A stretch of 64,000 nucleotides of DNA from Streptomyces profundus (lineage in GTDB: Bacteria; Actinomycetota; Actinomycetes; Streptomycetales; Streptomycetaceae), in the NCBI RefSeq assembly GCF_020740535.1, contig NZ_CP082362.1, positions 6,507,501-6,571,500 on the forward strand, read 5' to 3'. Each line of letters starts with the position of its first letter. The stretch's first letter is position 1. Positions 1 to 8,813 of this stretch are shown here, piece by piece. The position numbers were made by a program, and so were the translations under genes. The notes under the pieces are model-generated. The model was not told where the DNA came from. It made no database searches and saw nothing but the letters and a program-made list of their open reading frames with translations.

Positions 1-560
1 TCCGTCAGGGTCAGCCAGCCGTCGGGGCGCAGCCAGGTCGCGTCCAACTCGACGGGGGCCGGGGCCCAGTGCGCCAGATAGGCGGGCGCCGGATCCGGCA
101 CGTCCCGGTGGTGGTGTCGCACCGCGTCCCAGTAGCAGGCGATCCGCTGGTTGAACTGCTCCGTCACGGCGCCGGCCCGGTAGCGGCACACCTCCGCCTT
201 GGTGCGCCACTCGCCGACCCGCTGCCCGAACCGCGCCAGCGCCGCCGGCGCGGTGAGCCCGCGCGCGTCGTAGTGCGTCACCACCTGCACGGCCTGGTAG
301 CGGATCTCGGTCACCAGCCGCCACTCCCGGTGCAACAGCCGGGATCGCAACTGCTCGACCGCGCGCCCCGCCGTCGCCCGCTGCTCCGTCACATAGGAGC
401 TGACGGCGCTCCCCGCCGCCAACGGCAGCGGCCCCGGCCGCGGGACGTGCGGCAGCCCCCGCGCCCCGTCCCGCAGCCCCTGCCTACGCGCCCCGCGCAG
501 CGCCCAGCGGCCCGCCGCGGCCTGCCGGACGACCCGGTTCACGTTCTCCGTCCTGATCAT
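1..560 (-). CDS. Hypothetical protein, N-terminal part (runs off the left edge)
   Basis: The frame is open from an ATG at 560 to the edge of the window, about 186 residues. I do not recognise the family. The protein begins MIRTENVNRVV, has a basic N-terminus, then a helical stretch rich in Arg, Gln and Glu, and later several Trp/Tyr/His residues including a short HHH run. A GAGGGGG ribosome-binding site lies about 8 nt upstream of the ATG. The frame was checked through to base 1 and contains no stop. It is divergent from the macro-domain gene across a 279-bp gap and may belong to the same accessory locus. The C-terminus is unseen, so no function is offered. Confidence 0.75.
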   Translation of the reverse strand, partial: MIRTENVNRVVRQAAAGRWALRGARRQGLRDGARGLPHVPRPGPLPLAAGSAVSSYVTEQRATAGRAVEQLRSRLLHREWRLVTEIRYQAVQVVTHYDARGLTAPAALARFGQRVGEWRTKAEVCRYRAGAVTEQFNQRIACYWDAVRHHHRDVPDPAPAYLAHWAPAPVELDATWLRPDGWLTLT

Positions 561-839
561 GGTGACGCCCCCTCTCTCCCGTCGTCTCTCCCGTTTTCCC
601 TCGTTCACATATCGGCTCCGATGCCTACGCCACGACGGCGAATACCACCTCGGCTTCACACGCGCTAATGAAGCATTAGCACGCTGATGCCCGGCGGAAT
701 TCGGAGAACGGAAAGAGCCCGGCAATCGACCGGTGTTCGCCCCGAAGGCGGCCGGCCACGGTGTCCAGGGCGGTGGTGAACGGGGGGCCGGCGGCGCGCG
801 GTTGGGTCGAGTCACGCGCCGGAGGCGCGCATACGCTCT

Positions 840-1991
840 ATGTTGGTACGCATGGGTCAGGAAACGCTGTCCGATCCCCCCACCCACGCCGAACTCGTCG
901 AGGATCTCCGTGCGTTGCGCCGCCCGGGGCTCGCGGGGCTGCGCAGCCTCCCGCTGCCGGCACTGCGTGCCGCCGCCGTGGCCTGCTCTCTCTCCGCCGG
1001 CCCCGACGACGCGCCCGCCGGCGTCGAGGCGCTGCTGCGGCAGGCCGCGCGGCGCCTCGGCGACCAGGACGCGCTCGGTCGGGCGGCGGCCCGCACCTAC
1101 GGCCTCGTCCCCGGATACCGGGGCGCGACCGCCTTCGACCGCAGGAAGGCGGCGGCCGAGGTGTACCGGGTGAGCACCGAGACGTTCCGCAAACGGCAGG
1201 AGACCCAGGTCTTCGACCAGCTGGCGGAGGCGGTGCTCGCGCTCTGCCGTGACCACGGGCGGCGTTCCGCCCCCGCCGAGGCGCCACCCGCGGCCGGGCC
1301 CCCGCCCCGGAAGGCGCCGGAGGCCCAACGGGACGACGCCGCACCGCCGTTCACCGTCGAGACCACGGTGGCCGACGCGCCCGTGCCCTTTGTGCTGCAC
1401 GTCTCCCCGGTCGATCTGCTGCGGAACGTGGACATCATCGTCTCCTCCGAGAACGTCTATCTGGAGATGTCCAAGACCTTCTGGCCCACCCTCTCCGGCG
1501 CGCTGCGCCGCGCCTGCGCCCTGCGGAACGCGTCCGGCGAGATCGTGGACGATGTCCTGGTCCGCGAACTGAGTGCCTGGGTACGGCGGTTCGGCCGTCC
1601 AGGGCTGCCGGTCAGGCCCGGTACTGTGGCCGCCACCTCGTCCGGCGCGATGTCCGAGCAGGGCGTGCGGCGGATCTACCACGCCGCGGTGGCCGTCCCG
1701 CTGGCGGAACGCGAGGGCTACGAGGTGGCGCCCGGCGACATCGCCCGCGCCGTCCGCGAGTCCTTCGCGCTGGCCCGGGCCGAACGCGCCGCGTTCGACC
1801 CGCCGTTGTCCTCGATCTGCTTCCCGCTGATGGGCGCGGGCCGGGGCGGCGTCTCCGCCGGGACCAGCGCGAGCTGGATCGGCTGGGCGGTCCACGAGGA
1901 GCTCACCCGCGACCCCTCCTGGACGGTCCATCTGGTCGTCCGCAACCGCGCGACGGCCGAGTCCATCGCCGAACTGGACCCGGCGGCGTAA
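840..1991 (+). CDS. Macro-domain protein with N-terminal helical adaptor
   Basis: A protein of 383 residues. Residues from about 175 to the end look like a macro (ADP-ribose-binding) fold: an early VDIIVSSEN motif, a helix beginning FWPTLSGALR, an AATSSGAM segment and a late glycine-rich FPLMGAGRGG loop. Macro domains bind or remove ADP-ribose or related nucleotides. Residues 15-130 form a helical domain (LVEDLRALRRPGL at its start, ETFRKRQE near its end). From memory, this domain precedes varied effector domains in many Streptomyces proteins. A Pro/Ala linker joins the two. The start is uncertain: ATG 840 has a GGAGG only at 14-nt spacing, and ATG 852 is the alternative, possibly leaderless. 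Enzymatic activity cannot be judged from sequence alone. Confidence 0.8.
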   Translation: MLVRMGQETLSDPPTHAELVEDLRALRRPGLAGLRSLPLPALRAAAVACSLSAGPDDAPAGVEALLRQAARRLGDQDALGRAAARTYGLVPGYRGATAFDRRKAAAEVYRVSTETFRKRQETQVFDQLAEAVLALCRDHGRRSAPAEAPPAAGPPPRKAPEAQRDDAAPPFTVETTVADAPVPFVLHVSPVDLLRNVDIIVSSENVYLEMSKTFWPTLSGALRRACALRNASGEIVDDVLVRELSAWVRRFGRPGLPVRPGTVAATSSGAMSEQGVRRIYHAAVAVPLAEREGYEVAPGDIARAVRESFALARAERAAFDPPLSSICFPLMGAGRGGVSAGTSASWIGWAVHEELTRDPSWTVHLVVRNRATAESIAELDPAA

Positions 1992-2009
1992 CGGGCCCCC
2001 TGCCGGGCG

Positions 2010-2714
2010 TCAGACACGCCAGCTGGGATCGGTCAACCCGACGCCGACCTCGCCCAACTCGACCTCCAGGGCGTCGAGTTCGCCGGGGCGCGGCACCCCG
2101 TACAGGGCGAGGGCGCCGCCGCGCCCGACGATCTGGAGGGCGCGAGGGCCCGAACGCCGGGTCAGATGTGGGGCGTAGCGGGCCGCGCCCAACGGCGTTC
2201 GCGGCACGAGACGTTGGTTCGCCGAGCCGCGCCAGACCAGGTCGGTGGCCCGGGCGGCGACATAGCGGCCGGTGACCAGCGCGTCGGCGCCCCCGACGGC
2301 CAGCGTCCGCGCCTCGTCGGCGGCGATCTCGGCCTCCGTGTAGCCGGTGTAGAGCAGCAGATCGGCGTCCGCCGCGCCACGCGCCCCGGCGGCGCCCGCC
2401 AACAGACGGGCCAGCGCCGCCGGTTGGGCCAGGGGCTCGCCACCGCTGACCGTCAGACCCTCGGCCCCGGCCGCGAGCGCCTGCCGCCACAGCGCCAACA
2501 GCTCCGCCACCGGCCACGCGCGTCCGCCCGCCGAATCCCAGGTGTGCCGGGACATGCAGCCGGCGCACGCCAACGGGCAGCCCTGGAACCAGATGCCGAG
2601 GCGCCGCCCGGGGCCCAGCACCGTCACCGGGAAGTGGACGCCGCTGATCCGCGCCACCCACCCGGGGCCGCCGTCTCGCACTTCTTCTTCCTCGGACCTC
2701 ATGGCCGTCAGCAT
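2010..2714 (-). CDS. Radical SAM protein, NrdG/activating-enzyme-like
   Basis: About 234 residues. It contains a Cx3Cx2C cluster motif (CPLACAGC) preceded by GIWFQGCPL, and the SAM-contacting SGGEPL motif, so it should bind a [4Fe-4S] cluster and cleave S-adenosylmethionine. The size and the GxWFQGC lead-in resemble small anaerobic ribonucleotide reductase activases, but no NrdD partner is nearby. The frame could be extended to a TTG at 2753. I prefer ATG 2714, which has GGTGG just upstream, or ATG 2702. It sits between the macro gene and the kinase operon and is divergent from the kinase. A role in modifying a component of this locus is inference only. Confidence 0.85.
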   Translation of the reverse strand: MLTAMRSEEEEVRDGGPGWVARISGVHFPVTVLGPGRRLGIWFQGCPLACAGCMSRHTWDSAGGRAWPVAELLALWRQALAAGAEGLTVSGGEPLAQPAALARLLAGAAGARGAADADLLLYTGYTEAEIAADEARTLAVGGADALVTGRYVAARATDLVWRGSANQRLVPRTPLGAARYAPHLTRRSGPRALQIVGRGGALALYGVPRPGELDALEVELGEVGVGLTDPSWRV

Positions 2715-2854
2715 TTCCACCCGCACCCGAATTCCATCCCCGGCGCCCCGCAATCCGACGGTTTACGCCCGGGAACGCACCGGAGAGCGCGCGGAATTCG
2801 CCGTTACGCTGCCAGTCCCTTGCCACAGTGATGGGGAATGAGGGAGGGGCCACC

Positions 2855-5131
2855 ATGACCGATCCCACGGAATACGAGCCGCCGCCGGACGGCGAGGCCC
2901 GGGGCGACATCACCCGGCTTCCGCACCGGCTCAGGGGCCGGTTCCGGCTCACCGACGTGCTGCGGACCCCCACCCGGCCGGGGCAGGCCGCCGTCTTCCG
3001 CGTCCTGCGCACCGGCCGGGGCGCCGGCGCCGAGGAGACGCCGGCCGGCGGGGGCGGTGATCACGTGGTGAAGTGGTACGACCGCGCCATGCCGCCCGAC
3101 CCCGACGTCCTGCGGCTGCTGCGCACCCGACGCCTCCCACACACCACCCGTCTGACGGAGACGGGCGATGCGGACGGTCACCCCTACGAGATCGCGCCGT
3201 CCTTCGGCGACACCGACCTCGACCAGTACCGCAGGGCCCGCCCCGGGCCGGCCCCCGCCCCGCTGGTGCGCGCGGTCGTCGAGCAACTCCACGCCGCGCT
3301 CGGCGCGTTCCACGCCCATGGCTTCGTGCACCGCGATGTGACGCCGGCCAACATCGTGCTCGGCTCCCTCGACCCGGCCGACCCCCGGCTGACGCTCGTC
3401 GACTTCTCCCTCGCCGCCCGGCCGTCCGGCCCCGGCGCCAGGGCCCGCCCACCCGGCGCGGCGGCGACATCCCCCTGGCCGGCCGAGCACGCCCCCTGGG
3501 GCGGCACCTACCCCTACCTCTCACCCCAGGCCGCGCTCCACCACCAGCTGATCCATCCGTCGGACGACTGGTGGTCGCTCGGCATGGTGGTCGCCGAACT
3601 CGCGGGCGGCGCCCACCCGGTGCGGCACACCCACGGGGCCTATGTCCCCATCGAGCTGTCCGCCAGGCCGCCCGAGCTGTCGCTGGTCACCGACCCCAGG
3701 CTGCACGCTCTCTGCCGTGGCCTGCTCACCCGCGATCCCGACACCCGCTGGAGCGGTGACCAGGTCGCCGAGTGGCTGGCCGGCGGCTCGCCGCCCATCG
3801 ACCTCAGGGACTGGCCGCCCCCCGAACGGGCCACGGGCGGCACCGTGACGCCGTTCCCCTTCATGGGGCGGGAGTTCACCGACCCCGCCGAGCTGGGCAT
3901 GGCGTTCGACACCTACTGGGGGCAGACCGAACGAGCCCTCGGCCGGCGCCGCACCCGCCACGCGTTCACCGACTGGCTGCGCCAGTTCGCCGCCGCCCCC
4001 CGCTACGACGAGGCCGCGAGGGAGGAACTCGACGCGCTCCTTCGCCTGTTGGAACGGGCACCGGGCCCCACCACCCAGGTCCGGCTGATCAGCTGGCTGG
4101 CGCCGCCCCTCGAACCGACCTTCAGGGGCGAGGCCGTCGACCCCGCCCTGGGCCTCGCCGACCTCGCGGCCCGCGCCGAGGAGGACGACGACGAACGCGC
4201 CAGGTCCGTCGTCGAGGACCTGGCGCGGGACGCGATCCTCCCGCTCCTCGAAGCCCGCCCCGGCGGCCATGGCCTGACCGCCGTCGACACGGCGTGGCGG
4301 GAGGCGCTGCGGCGCTGGCGGCCCGCCGTGGACGCGCTGGGCGCCGAGTTCCCCACCCTGCGCCGACGCCTGCGCGAGCACCCTGAGCTGACCGCGACCG
4401 ACGCGCGCCTCACCGCGCGACTGCTCCACACCGCGGCGGCCCCCGAGCGCTGCCGCGCGCTGCTGGACGGGCGCGCCACCCGCCGGCTGCGGCGGCTGCC
4501 CGAACCGGTCCCCTGGTTCGGCTGGCTGGTCGCCGACCGCCGCGACCCGCTGCGGCTGCTGCTGGCCGACCAACTCGCCGGCCTGGCCGAGGAGGAGGCG
4601 TGGGCGGCGAGAACCGAGCGGCGCGCACGGGAGGAGGGGCGCCGGCGTGACGCCGACTATCTGCACGCCGTGGCCTGGCTCAACGTCCAGCAACGGCCCG
4701 TCGCGCTCGGCTGGGCGGCGGCCGGCGCCGTCGCGGTGACCTTCCCGTGGATCTTCCTCATCGGCGTCTCCGATGTCGCCGGGCTCGCCACGCAGGAGAG
4801 CGTCGTCCTCGCCTGGGCGGGCGCGGTCCCCGGCCTCGCCGCGATCCTGGCCCTCGAACTGCTGGCCGCCTTCCGCATCGGCGCCCTCGCCTACCATCCG
4901 CGCCGCTCCCTCGCCGGGCGGCTCGTCGAGGGCGGTGCCCCACTGGCGCGGCTCGCCCGCCGCAACCGGCTGCTGGGCGCCGTCGCCCTCGCCGGCGTGG
5001 TCGCGCTCCTCGTCACGACCGTCACCGCCGTCGCCTGGCTCTGGCCACTCGCCACGGTGCTCGCCGTCGGCTGGTGGACCTGGCGCCGGCTCGACGCCCC
5101 GTCCACCACCGCGCTCGGGAGGCCGCGATGA
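2855..5131 (+). CDS. Ser/Thr protein kinase with C-terminal membrane helices
   Basis: A protein of 758 residues. The N-terminal Hanks-type kinase domain spans about residues 25-300, with the ATP-binding Lys at K73 (HVVKWYD), a catalytic HRD motif at HRDVTPAN (D161) and a magnesium motif that reads DFS rather than DFG (D183). YLSPQAALHH follows as the activation/P+1 region. A long helical region (about 330-600) leads to hydrophobic segments near 614-636, 646-670 and 707-745, so the protein is probably membrane-anchored. ATG 2855 was chosen because GGGAGGGG precedes it; GTG 2828 is possible but lacks a good site. Its stop overlaps the next start (ATGA). A downstream gene encodes an FHA domain, the usual reader of phosphothreonine. 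Confidence 0.9.
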   Translation: MTDPTEYEPPPDGEARGDITRLPHRLRGRFRLTDVLRTPTRPGQAAVFRVLRTGRGAGAEETPAGGGGDHVVKWYDRAMPPDPDVLRLLRTRRLPHTTRLTETGDADGHPYEIAPSFGDTDLDQYRRARPGPAPAPLVRAVVEQLHAALGAFHAHGFVHRDVTPANIVLGSLDPADPRLTLVDFSLAARPSGPGARARPPGAAATSPWPAEHAPWGGTYPYLSPQAALHHQLIHPSDDWWSLGMVVAELAGGAHPVRHTHGAYVPIELSARPPELSLVTDPRLHALCRGLLTRDPDTRWSGDQVAEWLAGGSPPIDLRDWPPPERATGGTVTPFPFMGREFTDPAELGMAFDTYWGQTERALGRRRTRHAFTDWLRQFAAAPRYDEAAREELDALLRLLERAPGPTTQVRLISWLAPPLEPTFRGEAVDPALGLADLAARAEEDDDERARSVVEDLARDAILPLLEARPGGHGLTAVDTAWREALRRWRPAVDALGAEFPTLRRRLREHPELTATDARLTARLLHTAAAPERCRALLDGRATRRLRRLPEPVPWFGWLVADRRDPLRLLLADQLAGLAEEEAWAARTERRAREEGRRRDADYLHAVAWLNVQQRPVALGWAAAGAVAVTFPWIFLIGVSDVAGLATQESVVLAWAGAVPGLAAILALELLAAFRIGALAYHPRRSLAGRLVEGGAPLARLARRNRLLGAVALAGVVALLVTTVTAVAWLWPLATVLAVGWWTWRRLDAPSTTALGRPR

Positions 5132-6795
5132 GCTTTGGCGTCGCCATCCCCGACATCCTCTTCGTCGTGCCCGACGTCGCCTACCCGCCGCCGGTCGCCA
5201 CCGCGCCGTCCTTCGAGGCGCCGTCGTTCGACGCGCCCGCCGTCGATGTGCCGTCCGTCCAGCTGCCGTCGCTCGACCTGCCATCGGCCGGCGAGCTCGG
5301 CGAGGCCGTCGCCGACCAGCTCCTCGAACTCGCCGGGGCCGCGCTGATCGGCCTCGGCGCGCTCAGCGGGGCGCTGCTCGCCGCCAGGGCCGCGATGACG
5401 GGCACCCGGATGCTCGCCGACGCCGCCCTGCGCGCCGAGCAGGCGCGGCGCGGACTCCTCGCCGACCGCGAACAGGCGCGCCGCGTCGAGGAGGTGTGGC
5501 GGGACGCCATCTTCGCCGTGGCACGGGCCAACGCGCGCATCGACACCCTCAGGGCCAGGACGGCGACCGCCCCGGGACCGGATGCCGGCCCGGGCCCCGG
5601 CGGCGGGGGACCGAAGCCGCCGCCGCTGCCGGCGGCGCTCGACCCCACCGGGCTGCGGATCTCCCAGGTGCACGCGTGGCTCGCCGAGACCGACCTGGCG
5701 GTGCGGGCGGCCGAGTCCGCGCTCGCCCTCCGGACGCTGCGCGCCGCCTCGCCGACGCTGCGGGTGGTCGGCCGCGACGACGATGCCGCACACCGCGCGG
5801 CCCGGGTGCGCGAGCGCCGCGAACGCGCCCTCGCCGCCTACGCCGCCGCCGACGGCGAGGCCGCCGCCGGCGCCGCGCTGCCCCCCTACACCGCCGCGCC
5901 CGACACCGATGTGGTGACCGCCGAACGCGCCGCGGAGCTGGGCGCCGAGCTGCTGGCCGGCCTCGACCTGGACGTGCCGCCCACCGAACTCGCCCGAATC
6001 GAGACGGCGATCGGCCACGCCGTCGAGCTCGCCCCCGCCCGCCCCGTCGCGGCGTCCCGCCATCTCGCCGAGGCACGCGACCTGGCCTACGCGGCCAACT
6101 GGCGCGCCCAGGACCGCCGCGAGACCGCCGAGTGGGCGGCCCAGCAACTCCGGGTGCTGCGCGACCCGTTGCCCGAGCTGCCGGACGGCGCCGCGCCACC
6201 GCCGGTGCCGCCGTCCGAACTCGCCGTCCTGGAAGCGGCGGTGGCGCGCGGCGCCCCGGTGACCCCGAGGCAGCGCGCCGAGATCGCCAGCCGGGTCGCG
6301 GAACGCGAGACCGCCCTCACCCGCCTCTACGTCGGCCAACTCCTGCACCGCACCCTGGAGCAACAGGCCGGCGACCAGGCGGGGGTGACGGACACTCAGG
6401 TGGCGCCCGGCATTCGGCACATCGAGTGGGCACCGCGCGACTGGGGCGGCGAGCACTGGCTGCGCCTGGTCGTCGACCGGGCGGGGGTGCTGCGCATGCT
6501 GACCATGCACCGGATCAGGGAGCACCACGAGGACACCGACGCGGCCCGCGCGCTCGACCACGCGCGCTGCCGGGAGGCCGGCACCCACCTCGCCGCGCTG
6601 GCCGAGGCCGCGGAGCGGGCCGGCTTCCCGCTGGACGTCAGCTACGAGGAGGGGCGGCCCGTCGCCGGCGTCCGCCACCCGGACGCCGAGGGCCGCCGCC
6701 CGCGCCACGCCGCGCATCCCGCCCGGGCCCGCGACGACCGGCCGGGCCCGAGGGCCAGGCACCGCACCCACGGTGAGGGGAACGAGCGCCCGTGA
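5128..6795 (+). CDS. Membrane/coiled-coil protein of unknown family
   Basis: A protein of 555 residues that I do not recognise. The N-terminus holds imperfect Pro-Ser repeats (PSFEAPSFDAP, PSVQLPSLDLPS), then a hydrophobic Ala/Leu/Gly helix near residues 65-95, then a charged coiled-coil stretch with many Arg, Glu and Ala. Further helical segments are split by Pro/Gly linkers, and a compact C-terminal part carries an HIEWAPRDWGGEHW motif near residue 430. The start overlaps the kinase stop by 4 bp (ATGA) and its own stop overlaps the AAA+ start (GTGA). It is therefore translationally coupled to both and likely works with them. The repeat/helix/coil layout suggests a scaffold or substrate of the kinase, which is inference. 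Confidence 0.8.
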   Translation: MSFGVAIPDILFVVPDVAYPPPVATAPSFEAPSFDAPAVDVPSVQLPSLDLPSAGELGEAVADQLLELAGAALIGLGALSGALLAARAAMTGTRMLADAALRAEQARRGLLADREQARRVEEVWRDAIFAVARANARIDTLRARTATAPGPDAGPGPGGGGPKPPPLPAALDPTGLRISQVHAWLAETDLAVRAAESALALRTLRAASPTLRVVGRDDDAAHRAARVRERRERALAAYAAADGEAAAGAALPPYTAAPDTDVVTAERAAELGAELLAGLDLDVPPTELARIETAIGHAVELAPARPVAASRHLAEARDLAYAANWRAQDRRETAEWAAQQLRVLRDPLPELPDGAAPPPVPPSELAVLEAAVARGAPVTPRQRAEIASRVAERETALTRLYVGQLLHRTLEQQAGDQAGVTDTQVAPGIRHIEWAPRDWGGEHWLRLVVDRAGVLRMLTMHRIREHHEDTDAARALDHARCREAGTHLAALAEAAERAGFPLDVSYEEGRPVAGVRHPDAEGRRPRHAAHPARARDDRPGPRARHRTHGEGNERP

Positions 6796-8813
6796 CCAGG
6801 ACCAGCGAGACGGCCGACCGGCGGTTGCCCTCCTTCGCCGAGGAGGTGGACGCCACCCTCGCCGTCCACGCCCAGTTCGTGCTGCACGGCAATGTCCGCG
6901 ACGACTACCTCGTCGTCCACCGGGGCCGCGACCGCACCACGGACATGGCCGGGCTGCTCTGGCACATCCTCCGCCACCGGGGCTATGGCGCCCTGGTGCG
7001 CTACGACGCCGTCGACGGCTTCACCGTCCACCCCGGCAGCGCCCTGCCCGACGTCGAGCGGCTCCTCGGCCGGGGCCGGGTCGGCCGCCGCTACCGCGGC
7101 CGGCTGCTGCGCGCCGACCGCAGCCCCCGTCTTGACGAGCTCGGCCCGCTGCTGCGCGCCGTCGCCACCGGCGCCGAGGCGCCCCGCCGCCCCCGGCAGG
7201 GCGCGGACCGCACCGAGCCGACGGCGCTGGAGAGCGAACCCCCGCAGCGGCTCGCCCTGTTGATCGACTACGCGGCGAGAATCCCCACCGACGTCAACCG
7301 ACTCAGCGACGCCGAACGGGACTTCTTCCTCGGCTGCCTCAAACTGGCCGACGAGGTCACGCCGTTGACCCACCCCACCACGGGCCGGGACCTCTACAAC
7401 CCGGTGATCTGGCTGGCCGACGGCGAACGCGACCTGCCCATCTGGCTGGTCTCGGGGAGCGACCGCGTCCGCACCATCGGGGTGCCGCTGCCCGACCTGG
7501 AGGAGCGCGGCCGGCTGGCCAGGATCCGGCTCGCCGAGGCCGCCGGCACGGCCGACCCGCTCCCGCCGGGCCTGCGCAAGCCGGCCGACCCACCGGCTCC
7601 GGCCGCCACCCCGCTGGGGCCCGAGGTGACGCGCGCCGTCCAGGAGTTCGCCAGGTCGGCCGACGGGCTCACGCTGCGCGCCATGCGCGAGTGCGAACGG
7701 CTGGCCGCCGACCGGGCCTGGCCGCTGACCCGGATGCCGGACGCCGTCCGCGTCTACCGGCTCGGCGTCGAGGACAACCCCTGGCGCCGGGGGCACGTCA
7801 GGGAGCGGATCCGTGCGGGGGAGGAGTTCATCCGCTCCCGGGTGAAGGGACAGGAGCCGGCGGTCGTCAAGACCACCGACATCCTCAAGCGGGCCGCCCT
7901 CGGCCTGTCGGGCGCGCAGGCCGCCAACCCCGGGCACCGGCCGCGGGGCGTGCTGTTCTTCGCCGGGCCGACCGGCACCGGCAAGACCGAGCTCGCCAAG
8001 TCCGTCGCCACCGTGCTCTTCGGCAGTCCGGAGGCGTGCCTGCGGTTCGACATGAGCGAGTTCTCCGCGCCGCACTCCGCCGACCGCCTGGTCGGCGCCC
8101 CGCCCGGCTACGTCGGCTACGAGGCCGGCGGCGAGCTGACCAGCGCGGTCCGCACCGACCCGTTCCGCGTCGTCCTCTTCGACGAGATCGAGAAGGCCGA
8201 CAAGGGCGTCCTCGACAAGTTCCTCCAGGTGCTGGAGGACGGCCGGCTCACCGACGGACAGGGCATCACCACCCACTTCAGCGAGTGCGTCATCATCTTC
8301 ACCTCCAACCTCGGCGTCCTCACCGAGGACCCGACGACGGGCCTCAAACGGCGCGTCGTCGAACCGGGCACGCCCTACGACGCGTTGGCCGCGACCGTGC
8401 ACGCCAACGTCGAACGGCACTTCACCGAGGTGGTCGGCCGCCCCGAGCTGATGAACCGGCTCGGCGGCAACGTGGTGGTCTTCGACTTCATCGGCGCCGA
8501 GGTGGCGCACCGCATCTTCGACCTCCAGATCGGCAATATCGCCGCCCGACTCCGCGACGACCAACGCCTCGAACTGCGCCTCGACCCGGAGGCGCGGCGA
8601 CGGCTCGCCGGGCGCTGCACCGCGCGGCTGGACAACGGCGGGCGCGGCATCGGCAACGAGTTGGAGACCGCGCTGGTCAACCCGCTGGCCAGAGCCCTCT
8701 TCGACGCGGGCGACCTGCCGGAGCACAGCGTCGTCACGGTGACCTCGGTGGACGAGCGAGGGGACGGAACCGTGCGGCTCCGCCTGGACATCCGGCGCCC
8801 CACCCGGCCATGA
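6792..8813 (+). CDS. AAA+ ATPase, ClpA/ClpB-type C-terminal module
   Basis: A protein of 673 residues. The C-terminal half is a Clp/Hsp100-type AAA+ module: Walker A GPTGTGKTE (G392-T399), the DMSEF and GAPPGYVGYE signatures, Walker B LFDEIEKAD (D464, E465), a sensor-1 FTSNLG and a C-terminal D2-small-type subdomain. Such modules unfold or remodel proteins. The N-terminal 350 residues contain LHGNVRDDYLV and LLIDYAARI and look like a second AAA-type fold whose P-loop has been lost; this is a judgement from pattern. No ClpP-binding loop was recognised, so remodelling is more likely than proteolysis. The GTG start overlaps the upstream stop by 4 bp. Confidence 0.92.
   Translation: MTRTSETADRRLPSFAEEVDATLAVHAQFVLHGNVRDDYLVVHRGRDRTTDMAGLLWHILRHRGYGALVRYDAVDGFTVHPGSALPDVERLLGRGRVGRRYRGRLLRADRSPRLDELGPLLRAVATGAEAPRRPRQGADRTEPTALESEPPQRLALLIDYAARIPTDVNRLSDAERDFFLGCLKLADEVTPLTHPTTGRDLYNPVIWLADGERDLPIWLVSGSDRVRTIGVPLPDLEERGRLARIRLAEAAGTADPLPPGLRKPADPPAPAATPLGPEVTRAVQEFARSADGLTLRAMRECERLAADRAWPLTRMPDAVRVYRLGVEDNPWRRGHVRERIRAGEEFIRSRVKGQEPAVVKTTDILKRAALGLSGAQAANPGHRPRGVLFFAGPTGTGKTELAKSVATVLFGSPEACLRFDMSEFSAPHSADRLVGAPPGYVGYEAGGELTSAVRTDPFRVVLFDEIEKADKGVLDKFLQVLEDGRLTDGQGITTHFSECVIIFTSNLGVLTEDPTTGLKRRVVEPGTPYDALAATVHANVERHFTEVVGRPELMNRLGGNVVVFDFIGAEVAHRIFDLQIGNIAARLRDDQRLELRLDPEARRRLAGRCTARLDNGGRGIGNELETALVNPLARALFDAGDLPEHSVVTVTSVDERGDGTVRLRLDIRRPTRP

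Noticed and set aside
69..668. Plus-strand frame at the left edge
   Set aside because: It mirrors the minus-strand gene starting at 560, which has a good ribosome-binding site and balanced composition.
1903..3012. A 369-residue minus-strand frame over the radical-SAM gene
   Set aside because: It is the wrong frame of the radical-SAM gene and runs under the kinase start; the CxxxCxxC protein fits the region better.
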